Shown here: piece after piece, positions 37,457 through 46,725 of the stretch | How positions within the stretch are numbered: position 1 is the first letter of the stretch | Layout of the letters: the number at the start of each line of letters is the position of its first letter | Source: Candidatus Obscuribacterales bacterium | GTDB lineage: Bacteria; Cyanobacteriota; Vampirovibrionia; Obscuribacterales; Obscuribacteraceae | Assembly: GCA_019750335.1 (NCBI GenBank) | Contig: JAIEOQ010000002.1 | Span: forward strand, 62,001-126,000 | Direction of reading: 5' to 3' | Length of the DNA stretch: 64,000 nucleotides | Notes under the pieces: model-generated | Told to the model about the DNA's origin: nothing | Seen by the model: the letters and a program-made list of their open reading frames with translations, nothing else | Databases searched by the model: none | Translations under genes and position numbers: made by a program

Positions 37457-39010
37457 ATGGTAAGCAACTTGAAAACTGCCGATGACAAGAATCAGGGATT
37501 GAAAGCGCGAGAAGAAAAAATCCGCGAAGGTGGCGCGCCTAAATATCACAAGAAGCTTCATGAAGAAGGCAAGCTTTTTGCCCGCGAACGTCTCAGACTT
37601 CTTCTTGATCCTGGCTTCGAGATTGAAGACGGTCTTTTTGCCAACTGCAATGAAGCTGATCTACCAGCCGACGGTGTAATCACCGGCACCGGCAAGATAG
37701 ACGGACGTCCGGTTTGTTTCATGGCTAACGACTCTACAGTCAAAGCCGGCTCTTGGGGTTGGCGCACTGTAGAAAAAATCATCCGCATTCAAGAGACTGC
37801 CATGAAAATGCGCGTGCCTCTGATTTATTTAGTTGATTCAGCCGGTGCTCGTATCACGGATCAAATTGAAATGTTCCCCGGTCGCCGCGGCGCCGGTAAG
37901 ATTTTCTACAATCAAGTGCAAATGTCCGGCTATCTGCCGCAAATTTGTTTGCTCTTCGGACCATCGGCTGCCGGCGGCGCTTACATCCCGGCATTTTGCG
38001 ATATCGTGATCATGAACGAAGGCAAAGCTTCAATGTATCTCGGCTCGCCGCGTATGGCCGAAATGGTAATCGGCGAGAAAGTAACTTTAGAAGAGATGGG
38101 CGGCGCCCGCATGCACTGCTCGGTCAGCGGCTGCGGCGACGTACTTGTTCAGTCCGAAGAAGAAGCGATTCGTCTTTGCAAAGAATATTTGGCATTTATG
38201 CCGCTTAACTGCGACGACACAGCACCGACCAAAACAGCTCTCGAACCGATCCAAGTAGAAAAAACTATTGAAGAGATCATTCCGGAGAAAGAGAACGTTC
38301 CATTTGATATGCATCAAGTAATCGAACGCATAATCGATGCCGGTTCCTTCTTTGAAATGAAAAAGCTTTTTGCACCGGAAATGATCACAGGCTTCGCCCG
38401 CATTGGCGGCAGCCCGGTCGGTATCCTGGCTAATCAACCCAAAGTTAAAGGCGGCGTATTATTTGTCGACTCAGCCGATAAGAGCGCTCGTTTCATCTGG
38501 TTATGCAACGCTTTCAATATTCCGCTGCTCTTTTTAGCTGACGTGCCTGGTTTCATGATCGGCACTAAAGTTGAAAGAGCAGGCATCATTCGGACCGGCG
38601 CTAAAATGATCTCGGCAATGTCTTCAGCTGACGTGCCGAAGATTTCAATTATCGTACGCAAAGCTTACGGTGCCGGACTTTACGCTATGTGCGGACCGGC
38701 TTTCGAACCAGATGCTTGCTTGGCTTTGCCTAGCGCTTGCATCGCCGTTATGGGTCCGGAAGCAGCCGTCAACGCCGTCTACTACAACAAGATCATGGAA
38801 TTGCCTGAAGCAGAGCGCCCGGCTTATGTCGAGAAAAAGCGCGAAGAGTATCGCGCCGATGTCGACATTTATCGTCTGGCTTCCGAGCTGATTATCGACG
38901 GCATCATTCAAGGCAGCCAAATACGCAAAGAGCTGATCAATCGTTATTCAGCACTGAAAAACAAGCGCTTGAATATGCTCAAGAAAAAACAGTCAGTATT
39001 GCCTGTTTAG
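37457..39010 (+). CDS. Acyl-CoA carboxylase beta subunit (carboxyltransferase)
   Basis: A 517-residue biotin-dependent carboxyltransferase of the propionyl/methylcrotonyl/acetyl-CoA carboxylase beta family, which moves carboxyl from carboxybiotin to an acyl-CoA. Both crotonase-like halves are intact: the first has SAGARITDQ and GPSAAGGAYIP, the second VDSADKSARFI, FLADVPGFMIGTKVERAGIIR and YGAGLYAMCG. The ATG at 37457 has AAGGGTG six bases upstream; a GTG nine bases earlier is an alternative. Neither biotin carboxylase nor biotin carrier is in the window, so the substrate cannot be assigned. It converges on the next gene with one base between the stops. Confidence 0.93.
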   Translation: MVSNLKTADDKNQGLKAREEKIREGGAPKYHKKLHEEGKLFARERLRLLLDPGFEIEDGLFANCNEADLPADGVITGTGKIDGRPVCFMANDSTVKAGSWGWRTVEKIIRIQETAMKMRVPLIYLVDSAGARITDQIEMFPGRRGAGKIFYNQVQMSGYLPQICLLFGPSAAGGAYIPAFCDIVIMNEGKASMYLGSPRMAEMVIGEKVTLEEMGGARMHCSVSGCGDVLVQSEEEAIRLCKEYLAFMPLNCDDTAPTKTALEPIQVEKTIEEIIPEKENVPFDMHQVIERIIDAGSFFEMKKLFAPEMITGFARIGGSPVGILANQPKVKGGVLFVDSADKSARFIWLCNAFNIPLLFLADVPGFMIGTKVERAGIIRTGAKMISAMSSADVPKISIIVRKAYGAGLYAMCGPAFEPDACLALPSACIAVMGPEAAVNAVYYNKIMELPEAERPAYVEKKREEYRADVDIYRLASELIIDGIIQGSQIRKELINRYSALKNKRLNMLKKKQSVLPV

Positions 39011-39011
39011 T

Positions 39012-40211
39012 TCAACGCAAAAACAATTCGTTAAGGGCTCCAGCTTCAAAAACAGCTTGAACCTCCGGCTTGTCACGATCACCACCAGCCTGGATAACTA
39101 CGCCAGCCCGTTTTCCTGGCGCAACTTCGTGAGTCAAAAGAGCGCCGCTACGGTCGTCTTTGCGATCATGCCAGACTTGCAAAAGATTAGGACCATCAGT
39201 GGCTTGTAAAAGTCCGCCGCCTTTAGTGTCGCCGGCAATAGTAAAAGAACGACCCTCACCTAAATTTCGGCTTATGGAGATCAGTCCGTGGTCCTCTTGA
39301 TACCGCGCTTCAACCACAGTCATCCCGTCCACTGTTTTAGCGTTAAAGCGGGCGTCTATTTGCTGAAATGGATTATGCTTGAGAGTGGCAATTGCGTCCC
39401 AATTTTTAACAAGATTAGGCACTGCCATTCTCGCGCCGACTTCGCCTTCAAATTGCCAACCGCGGGCAGCAGCATTGAATTGCAGGTGCGCCACGCCAGG
39501 AGTAAGGCTGCCTCGGTAAGTGCCTGAGGCAAAGAGGTTGCCTTCGGCAAATAATCCGAAATCAGTTTCTTTCATTTTGCCAACAGCATCTTTGTACGGC
39601 GAAAATAGTTGCTTGCCTAAATCACCGATATTTTCGCCCAGCCTTAACTGCCCTGAATTGGAGAGCCCGCATTGGATTGGACCGGTAAACATGGTATTAA
39701 GCGCAATCTCTTTGCCGAAAGGCTGATCATTAACCGTAAATCCGCCGTTAAACAAAGGATTTTGCAGAGCTAAGTAGAATTGTCCGTTACGACTTTGAAA
39801 TTGGATTCCGGTATCATAAGGAACACTATTTAAATCCAGAGAGAGCATACCGTCAGCTCTTTGTTCGACAGTCAAGGCACTGCCAGTAGTGTCATTATAA
39901 AAATCGACCGAAAGACTGGCGTCATCATTTTGCGTGAAAGCAAAACGCGAGGACTGATTTTGCCAACCTAAATTAACCCCGTCCTCAGTTCGCGTTATTC
40001 CAAAAGTAGAGTTGTCTGGAAAATTGTGAGAGCTAAAAGAGAACCCTTCTTCCGATTGCTCGAAGCTAAAAAGCGAATCGTTAATTTTCAAGCCGGCAGA
40101 AAACGGCTGCTCAAAGGAAGGTCTCTCCTGAAAAACTTCAGTAGAAAGCTCAAAGCTGGCATCACCGGCATTTAATCTAAAGGGTTGGCTGTTATCAGCC
40201 CCATCGGCCAT
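39012..40211 (-). CDS. Beta-strand-rich unknown protein
   Basis: A 399-residue protein with no signal peptide or clear membrane helix. Alternating polar/hydrophobic stretches with many Phe, Ser, Asn and Gly (SLFSFEQSEEGFSFSS, GLISISRNLGEGRSF) suggest a beta-sheet or barrel fold throughout. It lies 57 bases downstream of the inactive M16 subunit on the same strand, with a hairpin between, so it may be co-transcribed or separately expressed. A non-exported barrel-like protein would be odd; a missed upstream start or a soluble beta-solenoid are alternatives. No family recognised. Confidence 0.75.
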   Translation of the reverse strand: MADGADNSQPFRLNAGDASFELSTEVFQERPSFEQPFSAGLKINDSLFSFEQSEEGFSFSSHNFPDNSTFGITRTEDGVNLGWQNQSSRFAFTQNDDASLSVDFYNDTTGSALTVEQRADGMLSLDLNSVPYDTGIQFQSRNGQFYLALQNPLFNGGFTVNDQPFGKEIALNTMFTGPIQCGLSNSGQLRLGENIGDLGKQLFSPYKDAVGKMKETDFGLFAEGNLFASGTYRGSLTPGVAHLQFNAAARGWQFEGEVGARMAVPNLVKNWDAIATLKHNPFQQIDARFNAKTVDGMTVVEARYQEDHGLISISRNLGEGRSFTIAGDTKGGGLLQATDGPNLLQVWHDRKDDRSGALLTHEVAPGKRAGVVIQAGGDRDKPEVQAVFEAGALNELFLR

Positions 40212-40253
40212 GGAAGAGTTCCAAAGAAGTAGATGGAGATGATATACCCAAAA

Positions 40254-40270
40254 AGCTTGTGTGACAAGCT
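40254..40270 (-). terminator. Hairpin with T-run at the end of the inactive M16 gene
   Basis: Read on the minus strand, AGCTTGT and ACAAGCT form a 7-base stem with a CAC loop, followed by TTTT. It overlaps the M16 stop codon and precedes the beta-rich gene, so it could be a terminator or partial attenuator. Confidence 0.45.
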
Positions 40271-41732
40271 AGGAGCCGGTTTTTTTCGCTTTTTCTTCGC
40301 TCTTAACCAAAGAACCGGCAGTGTCGAAAACCGAGACTGGGGCGAAATATTCCAGATCAGCTTTAATTTTGCCGGCGTCTCCGACAACAACTACCACTAA
40401 ATTATCCTGGTCAATATGACCGCGAGCCACACGTCGAACGTCATCGGCATTAACTGCCATAATTTTTTCGCCGTAAGTCTCAAGATAATTATCCGGCAAG
40501 CCGTAAAGCTTACCTTCAAGCAGTCTTTGCGCTAAACCGTTTTGTGTTTCAAGTCCGAGTTGGAAACTGCCGGCCAAATAGTTTTTAGCAGCAGTCAACT
40601 CTTTGTCGGTCGGCTTGACGTTGCGAATACGTTCAAGTTCGTATAGAAACTCTTGAACAGCGGCCGCCGTCACGTCGGTGCGCACCTCGGCCGCAGCCGA
40701 TAAAGCACCGGGCTCTTTGCGCGCCGACATTTCGCTATAAGCGCCGTAAGTGTAACCTTTGTTCTCTCTGATATTAGTGAAAAGACGCGACACCGCAGCT
40801 CCGCCCAGAACTTGATTGGCCACATTCATGGCGTAAAAATCCGGGTCGCTACGCTTAATGCCGATGTTGCCGATTCTCACACTCGATTGCACTGAGCCCG
40901 GACGATCAACCAAATAAATTTTACGCCCGCTTTGTTTTGTCGCTGCAGTAAATTCGTTTTTCGGTGCATTGCCTTGCTTCCAGTCGCCAAACGTTTTGGC
41001 GATTAAAGCTTTCATTTCATCGGTTTTAAAATCGCCGACAACAACAAGCACTGAACCACCAGGCAGATAATGCTCTTTATGGAAAGCTTGCAATTGTTCG
41101 CGTGTGATTTTTTCAATCACATCCGGTTTCGGTGCGACAAACGAATAAGGGTGCGCACCAAATACAACACCGGCAAATTTTTCTTCTCTCAAGAAATCAG
41201 GTTTGCTGCGACGAATTTTCAGCTCTTGAATAAGGTTGGTCTTGCGCAAGTTCAGCTCAGACTGAGGGAAGTCCGGGGTAAGCACCACCTTGCCGAAAAG
41301 GTCCATCAATTTGGCATTATATTGAGATAGAGCCGACGCCGAAACAATCGTAAAATCGGATCCGGCACCACCACTTAAGGCACCACCGATAAAATCAATC
41401 TCTTCAGCAATTGCTTTTGAGCTTTTTCCGGCAGCTCCTTGTGAAAGTAAATCAGCGACCAGCGCCGCTATTCCCTGATACTGTCGCGCATCGTCAACCG
41501 CTCCGGCGTTAATGCCTAAACCGGCTGTTGTGAAAGGAACACGATGATCTTCCACCAGCTCGACGGCAAGCCCGTTGCTTAACTGATATTTGATGATGTT
41601 CGGCAATTTGAAAGGACGTGGTGCCTGAGCTTGCGGTGGCTTCTTTCGCCATTCTTCAGCTTGAGCTAAGGGCAAATATCCGGAAAGAGAAAGACTTAGA
41701 CAAGCAAGAAAAGCGCTTACTACTTTTTTCAC
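40269..41732 (-). CDS. M16 peptidase, inactive subunit
   Basis: A 487-residue exported M16 (pitrilysin-type) protein with a signal peptide (VVSAFLACLSLSLSGYL, ends near AQA). The zinc site is gone: where HxxEH should stand the sequence is GIAALVADLLSQG. The conserved R/Y substrate-binding region (AVSRLFTNIRENKGYTYGAYS) is intact. In known M16B heterodimers the inactive subunit supplies this R/Y pair while its partner supplies zinc. The active partner is the gene 17 bases upstream. The start is a GTG with AAGGAAA before it. Likely a periplasmic clam-shell peptidase for unfolded peptides. Confidence 0.93.
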   Translation of the reverse strand: MKKVVSAFLACLSLSLSGYLPLAQAEEWRKKPPQAQAPRPFKLPNIIKYQLSNGLAVELVEDHRVPFTTAGLGINAGAVDDARQYQGIAALVADLLSQGAAGKSSKAIAEEIDFIGGALSGGAGSDFTIVSASALSQYNAKLMDLFGKVVLTPDFPQSELNLRKTNLIQELKIRRSKPDFLREEKFAGVVFGAHPYSFVAPKPDVIEKITREQLQAFHKEHYLPGGSVLVVVGDFKTDEMKALIAKTFGDWKQGNAPKNEFTAATKQSGRKIYLVDRPGSVQSSVRIGNIGIKRSDPDFYAMNVANQVLGGAAVSRLFTNIRENKGYTYGAYSEMSARKEPGALSAAAEVRTDVTAAAVQEFLYELERIRNVKPTDKELTAAKNYLAGSFQLGLETQNGLAQRLLEGKLYGLPDNYLETYGEKIMAVNADDVRRVARGHIDQDNLVVVVVGDAGKIKADLEYFAPVSVFDTAGSLVKSEEKAKKTGS

Positions 41733-41749
41733 TGCAATATTTCCTTATT

Positions 41750-43150
41750 CTATGATTTTGCTGTGTCTGGCTTGGATTCGCTCGGTTCGATATCAATAAC
41801 CGTCACTGATTCCTTGCCGAAATATTTTGCTGCCACTCTTTGCAGATCAGCCGGAGTCACTTTCATTAGCGCTTCCAGATCTTGATCTATAGTTTTCGGA
41901 TCGCCAAAAAAGAGTGTGTATTCAGCTAACATTTCCGCTTTACCGATGCTGCGTTGCAAACTTGAATAGCTGGAACCGGAAAAATATCCACGCAAAATCT
42001 GATTGCGAGCTTTTTCCAACTCGTTCTTAGTTACCGGTTCTTTTTTCAGCTTGTCTATTTCAGACCAGACGATCTCTCGTACTTTTTCAGCACTGTTTTC
42101 CGGCTTATAAATAACAAAAGCTTCAAATGCTCCCGGACCTCTACGTTCGTCATAACCGGCATCAGCTTTAATTGCCACTTGATCGCCTTTAACCATGCGT
42201 TGATACAAACGCGATGATTCACCTGAAGCAAGAATTTTTTCTAAAACCACAAGCGGATAATAATCGGGATCTCTTCTTGCCGGCGCTTTCCAGCCCAACC
42301 AGAAAGCTGGTAGCTGCGCATGAGGATCGTTCATCTTTTCGTACTTAGCTTTAGTTTGCACCGGCTCGGCAATTTCTGCTTTGGCCGGAGCATTGATTTT
42401 CGGAATTGAAGCAAAATATTTTTCAATTTTCGTCTTCATTTCTTTAGCATCAAAATCGCCGACCAGAGCTAAAACCGCGTTGTTAGGCGCATAATAAGTA
42501 GTGAAAAAACTTTTGATGTCGCTCAACTCGGCAGCATCCAAATCTTCAAAAGTGCCGATTACAGCATGAGCATTAGACCAGTTGTCGAAAAGTTTTTCTT
42601 CTAAACGCAAGGAAGCCGGTACGTAAGGCTGATTATCAATGCGCGAACGTTTTTCTTCTTTTACTGTTTCCAGCTGATTTTGAAAGTTTTGCGGCGTCAC
42701 TTTTAAAGAACGCATGCGATCCGATTCAAGCCACAAACAAAGTTCAAGATGATTGCTTGGCACTTTCTCAAAATAATTTGTGAAATCAGGATGAGTGGAG
42801 GCGTTCAAAGTGCCGCCCACACCTTCGATATATTTGAAGTGCTCCATTTTTTCCACATTGTCGGAGCCCTGGAACATCATATGTTCAAAAAAGTGCGCAA
42901 ATCCGGAGCGTCCTTTGCGTTCGTCTCGAGCGCCCACATCATAAACTAGCGCCAGAGCTGCCACAGGCACACTGTGGTCCTCGGAAAGCACGACACGCAA
43001 ACCGTTTCCTAAAGTGAAATCATCAGTTACCGGTATTAACGGTTTTTGTATATCGCCTGCCAGCGCCGACAAATCGGTTAACAGGAATGCCGAAAGAACC
43101 ATAAGCCCGCACGAAAGAGACTTTACGGCCGAACCAGCTTTTCTAATCAT
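41750..43150 (-). CDS. M16 zinc peptidase, active subunit
   Basis: A 466-residue exported M16 peptidase. The zinc motif HFFEH (His86, Glu89, His90) and a distal Glu at 165/166 (VKEEKR) are present. The signal peptide is MIRKAGSAVKSLSCGLMVLS and onward. Three in-frame ATGs occur close together (43162, 43156, 43150). I chose 43150 because an upstream GAGG is spaced for it and it gives a normal signal peptide. Its start overlaps the end of the 63-residue gene by eight bases, so translation is coupled. It should pair with the inactive subunit encoded next. Confidence 0.92.
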   Translation of the reverse strand: MIRKAGSAVKSLSCGLMVLSAFLLTDLSALAGDIQKPLIPVTDDFTLGNGLRVVLSEDHSVPVAALALVYDVGARDERKGRSGFAHFFEHMMFQGSDNVEKMEHFKYIEGVGGTLNASTHPDFTNYFEKVPSNHLELCLWLESDRMRSLKVTPQNFQNQLETVKEEKRSRIDNQPYVPASLRLEEKLFDNWSNAHAVIGTFEDLDAAELSDIKSFFTTYYAPNNAVLALVGDFDAKEMKTKIEKYFASIPKINAPAKAEIAEPVQTKAKYEKMNDPHAQLPAFWLGWKAPARRDPDYYPLVVLEKILASGESSRLYQRMVKGDQVAIKADAGYDERRGPGAFEAFVIYKPENSAEKVREIVWSEIDKLKKEPVTKNELEKARNQILRGYFSGSSYSSLQRSIGKAEMLAEYTLFFGDPKTIDQDLEALMKVTPADLQRVAAKYFGKESVTVIDIEPSESKPDTAKS

Positions 43151-43334
43151 CCTCATCCTCATCCGTCAGATTAATTGCGGTCCAGAATATAGAGACCACT
43201 AAGATGGAAAGGATAGCAGAACCCATGGCGATTCGCTGAGGCACGCCGTAACGATTCATCAGCAAGTAGACACATGCTGACAGAATAATTCCGAGAAAGG
43301 CTACTGCGTGGTTAAGAGTGAACCGGGGTGACAT
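43143..43334 (-). CDS. Small two-helix membrane protein
   Basis: A 63-residue protein with two likely transmembrane helices (AVAFLGIILSACVYLLM and AMGSAILSILVVSIFW) and an acidic tail TDEDEDD. Its end overlaps the start of the active M16 subunit, so it heads that operon. It may anchor or regulate the peptidase, which is inference from position only. The Shine-Dalgarno is weak (GAAAG). Confidence 0.65.
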   Translation of the reverse strand: MSPRFTLNHAVAFLGIILSACVYLLMNRYGVPQRIAMGSAILSILVVSIFWTAINLTDEDEDD

Positions 43335-43390
43335 AGATGCTTACTTTCAGTAACTAGGCAATAGTATATCTTTGCATCGCATTTTTTCAA

Positions 43391-44278
43391 TTAACTGCCT
43401 GTTGGCAAGCCGACTTTATATGTCCGACTAAAAGAGCCAGCTAAAGCACCAAAAATCATCGACAAAATAGAAATAAGCAAAATGATGTTTGCTGAAAATA
43501 AAGCCGATATTCCTAAATTAGCACCGCTTTGAATTGAATCAAGAAAAGTGGAACCGGTATTAAAAAGTACGTTGGCAACACAAGAGAAGAAAACAGGAAA
43601 GCAAAAGAGCAGTCCTAAATAATAAGAATTAGCCGCTTTACGCTCGGGCAAAAGATATACTCCGGCTGCCGAAACAAGAGCCAGACCGCAAGCATAAATC
43701 AAAAGTTCAAGGGGATAGCCCATTTTATTCAGTTCAAGATTAGTCATACTCTCAATTGAGAACACAAGCAAAAACATAACTCCCAAGCCGGAAAAGGCAA
43801 GCAGTGAGGCCCAAGAAGCTTTCTTCATCTCGGTGCTTGCTCCCCAACGATCGGACAAGAATTCAGTAAGCAGACAGGACAAGCAAGCCAAAATCAGCCC
43901 AACAGAGAACCAGAGCCAATCTTTACCGCTAAATAAATCCTCTGCTACAAGACTAAAAGTCAAATAAAGCAACAGGTTGAGCGCAGGCAATAAAAGATAG
44001 AGATATTTGCGCTTGCCGAACATGGTATGAAAAAGCCCGCAAAAGGCACCGATGCCTATTTGCGGAAAAAGAAAAACGCTGGCATAAATAGCCCCTTCGC
44101 CTTGAGAAGCGTCACTGCCGGTTAAACACGAAAAGAAGCCATCGCTTTGTTGCAAAGCTTTAGTCAAATAATAACCCCAATCAAAAGCAAGACTGGTCCA
44201 GCGAGCCGCACCATAGCCGGCAAAACAAACCAAGGCAAGAAAGCCGAGCATCTTAAATATGTTTCTTTTCGTATTCAC
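43391..44278 (-). CDS. Polytopic membrane protein of unknown function
   Basis: A 295-residue protein with about eight hydrophobic helices (for example MLGFLALVCFAGYGAA, LLLPALNLLLYLTFSLV, WLWFSVGLILACLSCLL, IILLISILSMIFGALAG). A soluble loop after the first helix carries several Gly and Ser. No transporter or enzyme motif was recognised. It lies between the small membrane gene and the MTA phosphorylase gene, all on the minus strand. Confidence 0.82.
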   Translation of the reverse strand: MNTKRNIFKMLGFLALVCFAGYGAARWTSLAFDWGYYLTKALQQSDGFFSCLTGSDASQGEGAIYASVFLFPQIGIGAFCGLFHTMFGKRKYLYLLLPALNLLLYLTFSLVAEDLFSGKDWLWFSVGLILACLSCLLTEFLSDRWGASTEMKKASWASLLAFSGLGVMFLLVFSIESMTNLELNKMGYPLELLIYACGLALVSAAGVYLLPERKAANSYYLGLLFCFPVFFSCVANVLFNTGSTFLDSIQSGANLGISALFSANIILLISILSMIFGALAGSFSRTYKVGLPTGS

Positions 44279-44344
44279 TTTTGTTCGCTCAAGTTGGGGA
44301 CTTCATACCAACCGGCCAATTATCAAAATTAGGAGCAAAGCAGT

Positions 44345-45145
44345 TTAAGTAAATCTAGCCCCGGCTAAAGCATCACCGCAATCAATTTTGCTCATATCTG
44401 CCGGCATCAGCTCAAGCATTTTTACAAGCATTTTTTGCAGCTTAGTTAAGTTTTCCGTAAATACTTTAACGACTTCACTATGAGAAACAGGCGAAACATC
44501 ACCGATCAACCCTGAATCATAGTCGGTAATCAAAGAAATATTCACAACACCCATATTCAGCTCACGACAAAGATGAACTTCCGGATATTGGGTCATGTTA
44601 ATCACTTCCCAACCCATTGAGCTAAACCATTTCGATTCAGCTTTGGTAGAGAAGCGCGGTCCTTGGATAGTAACTACAGTGCCCTTTTCGTGAACTTTGA
44701 TTCCACATTCTTTAGCTGCTTTGATCGCAAGCTTTCGCAGCTCAGGACAATAAGGGTCCGCTGCCGAAACGTGAGTGGCAATCGGGCCGTCATAAAAGGT
44801 ATCAATCCGCCCGGTAGTACGATCGACATATTGATCGCAAACAACAAACTCTCCTGGAGCCACATGCTTTTGCAAACTGCCGGCAGCACAAGGCGAAATA
44901 ATATGTCTGGCTCCTAAAGATTTCATCGCCCAAACGTTAGCTCTGAAATTTATTTTGTGAGGCGGAAATTGATGCTCAGCTCCATGCCTGGGTAGAAAAG
45001 CAACCCGCTTGCCGGCAATTTCGCCAATAACGACTTTATCGCTAGGAGCGCCATAAGGAGTTTCAACAACCTTTTCTTCGGCATTATCCAAAAGTTTATA
45101 GAAACCCGAACCACCAAAAATGCCTACGTCTACTGCTTTTTCCAC
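44345..45145 (-). CDS. mtnP: S-methyl-5'-thioadenosine phosphorylase
   Basis: A 266-residue phosphorylase of the MTAP/PNP family that recovers adenine and methylthioribose-1-phosphate from methylthioadenosine, a by-product of polyamine and SAM metabolism. Typical motifs: GIFGGSGFY, PRHGAEHQFPPHKINFRAN, TIQGPRFSTKAES, NMTQYPEVHL and TDYD. The NMTQ and TDYD residues favour MTAP over inosine/guanosine PNP. The GTG start at 45145 directly follows the stop of a small frame and has GGGAG seven bases upstream. Confidence 0.93.
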   Translation of the reverse strand: MEKAVDVGIFGGSGFYKLLDNAEEKVVETPYGAPSDKVVIGEIAGKRVAFLPRHGAEHQFPPHKINFRANVWAMKSLGARHIISPCAAGSLQKHVAPGEFVVCDQYVDRTTGRIDTFYDGPIATHVSAADPYCPELRKLAIKAAKECGIKVHEKGTVVTIQGPRFSTKAESKWFSSMGWEVINMTQYPEVHLCRELNMGVVNISLITDYDSGLIGDVSPVSHSEVVKVFTENLTKLQKMLVKMLELMPADMSKIDCGDALAGARFT

Positions 45146-45328
45146 TTAAAAACTCCCTGCCGAAAGAATGCCACTGCTGACAATCGCCAGCAGCCAGGAC
45201 ATAGTAACACCATGAAAACCAAAAATATTGAGCAAAAATTCAAAGAAACTGTCTGACAGCAAGGTCTTTTGGGTACATAGATACTGGTTTTCCGGTTTCC
45301 ATAAAAAGCCCTGAATAATTCCATACAT
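45146..45328 (-). CDS. Possible small membrane protein before mtnP
   Basis: A 60-codon frame whose TAA is directly followed by the mtnP GTG. The C-terminal half is hydrophobic (FFEFLLNIFGFHG, TMSWLLAIVSSGIL). Codon use resembles that of neighbouring genes. There is no good Shine-Dalgarno before its ATG, so it could be a chance frame or a leader peptide for mtnP. Confidence 0.4.
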   Translation of the reverse strand: MYGIIQGFLWKPENQYLCTQKTLLSDSFFEFLLNIFGFHGVTMSWLLAIVSSGILSAGSF

Positions 45329-45348
45329 ATACGGATCTAATTTACGTA

Positions 45349-46725
45349 ATGCGCAAGTCAGTTTTTCGCAAAGCCCTATTCAGCCTCACATTGCTTTTGT
45401 TTGTTCTTTGGAATATCAATCATGGACTTTCGCTGGCTCGCGAGCAATCGGCCCAAGCCTCTGGCACAAAGGAAAAGTCCAAGCTGGCCCAAACCACCTT
45501 CACATATACAATCAGTCCGCAACGGCTCTACAACCGGGCTTGGTATTTAATTCATGATGAGTATTACGAGCAGGATTATCACGGTCAAGATTGGAATTAC
45601 TGGAAAGATCGTTATGCTGGCAAGCTAAAAACTTTGGACGATGCTCACAAAGCGATTGAAACTATGCTTGCCGGGCTTGGAGACAAATACACCCGCTTTC
45701 TCGATCCCGAAGCTTTTGAAGACGAGAAAGATCAAATTGCCGCTCATTTGTACGGCATCGGTATTCAAATTGGCATGGATAAAAGCCAGCGAATTATTGT
45801 AATTGCACCGCTGGACGACACACCGGCCGCAAAAGCTGGAGTAGCTGCCGGGGATGAAATAGCGGAAATTAACGGCACTTCCACTAAAGGCTTATCCGTG
45901 GAAGAAGCAGCAAAAAATATCAAAGGACCAAAAGATACACCGGTCGAGCTTACTTTAATCAGCAAAGGAAATAAGCGCAAGCTGAAAATCGTACGCGACG
46001 AGATTCATATCAGCTCAGTTTCAACAGCTAAAATGATCACCCAAGAGATCGGCTATATACGTTTAACCAGCTTCATTTCACACAAAGCAAATGAAGAGAT
46101 GCAGAAAGCTTTAGCCAATCTGTCCGGGGCCAAAGGACTGATTCTCGATTTACGCGATAATCCAGGCGGGCTTCTAACCAACGCCATCGACATTTCAAAT
46201 ATGTTTCTGGGCGGGCGATACAATATAGTTTCGACCGTCGATAAGGACGGTTATAAAACACCAGCGTTAGCCGATGGGCATCCTATTTCAAAACAAGCTT
46301 TAGTCGTTTTGATTAATCGCGGCAGCGCCAGCGCATCAGAGATTGCCAGCGGCGCGCTCAAAGATAACGGACGAGCAATTCTTGTCGGTCAACGTACTTA
46401 CGGAAAAGGGCTTGTCCAAGGGATCACGCGACTTGAGGACGGCAGCGGCATTAACTACACTATCGCCAAATATCTCACACCAAGCGACACTGACATTAAC
46501 AACAAAGGTATCGATCCGGATATTGTTGTCGATCTAGACGATCAAGATTTCAAAGATGCCAAAGGTCCTTGGTGGCTTGATCCGGAAGGACCAGCGATTG
46601 CACGCCAACCGGAAGATTTGAAAGATATTCAATTAAAACGTGCTGTCGACGCCCTAAAAGAAAAGATCGATTCTAAAGTAGTGGTCGGTAAAGCACCGAA
46701 CATCAGCTCGATTGCCGGACCTTAG
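45349..46725 (+). CDS. ctpA: Carboxy-terminal processing protease (S41), copy 2
   Basis: A 458-residue S41 protease paralogous to that at 34519-35718. An N-terminal hydrophobic segment (LFSLTLLLFVLWNI) acts as signal or anchor. The PDZ domain lies near 135-215. The dyad is Ser328 (GSASASEI) and Lys353 (TYGKGLVQ), again 25 apart. It has about 40 more residues at the N-terminus and an acidic C-terminal stretch (DLDDQDFKDAKG). Its stop overlaps the stop of the next, opposite gene by four bases. Confidence 0.94.
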   Translation: MRKSVFRKALFSLTLLLFVLWNINHGLSLAREQSAQASGTKEKSKLAQTTFTYTISPQRLYNRAWYLIHDEYYEQDYHGQDWNYWKDRYAGKLKTLDDAHKAIETMLAGLGDKYTRFLDPEAFEDEKDQIAAHLYGIGIQIGMDKSQRIIVIAPLDDTPAAKAGVAAGDEIAEINGTSTKGLSVEEAAKNIKGPKDTPVELTLISKGNKRKLKIVRDEIHISSVSTAKMITQEIGYIRLTSFISHKANEEMQKALANLSGAKGLILDLRDNPGGLLTNAIDISNMFLGGRYNIVSTVDKDGYKTPALADGHPISKQALVVLINRGSASASEIASGALKDNGRAILVGQRTYGKGLVQGITRLEDGSGINYTIAKYLTPSDTDINNKGIDPDIVVDLDDQDFKDAKGPWWLDPEGPAIARQPEDLKDIQLKRAVDALKEKIDSKVVVGKAPNISSIAGP

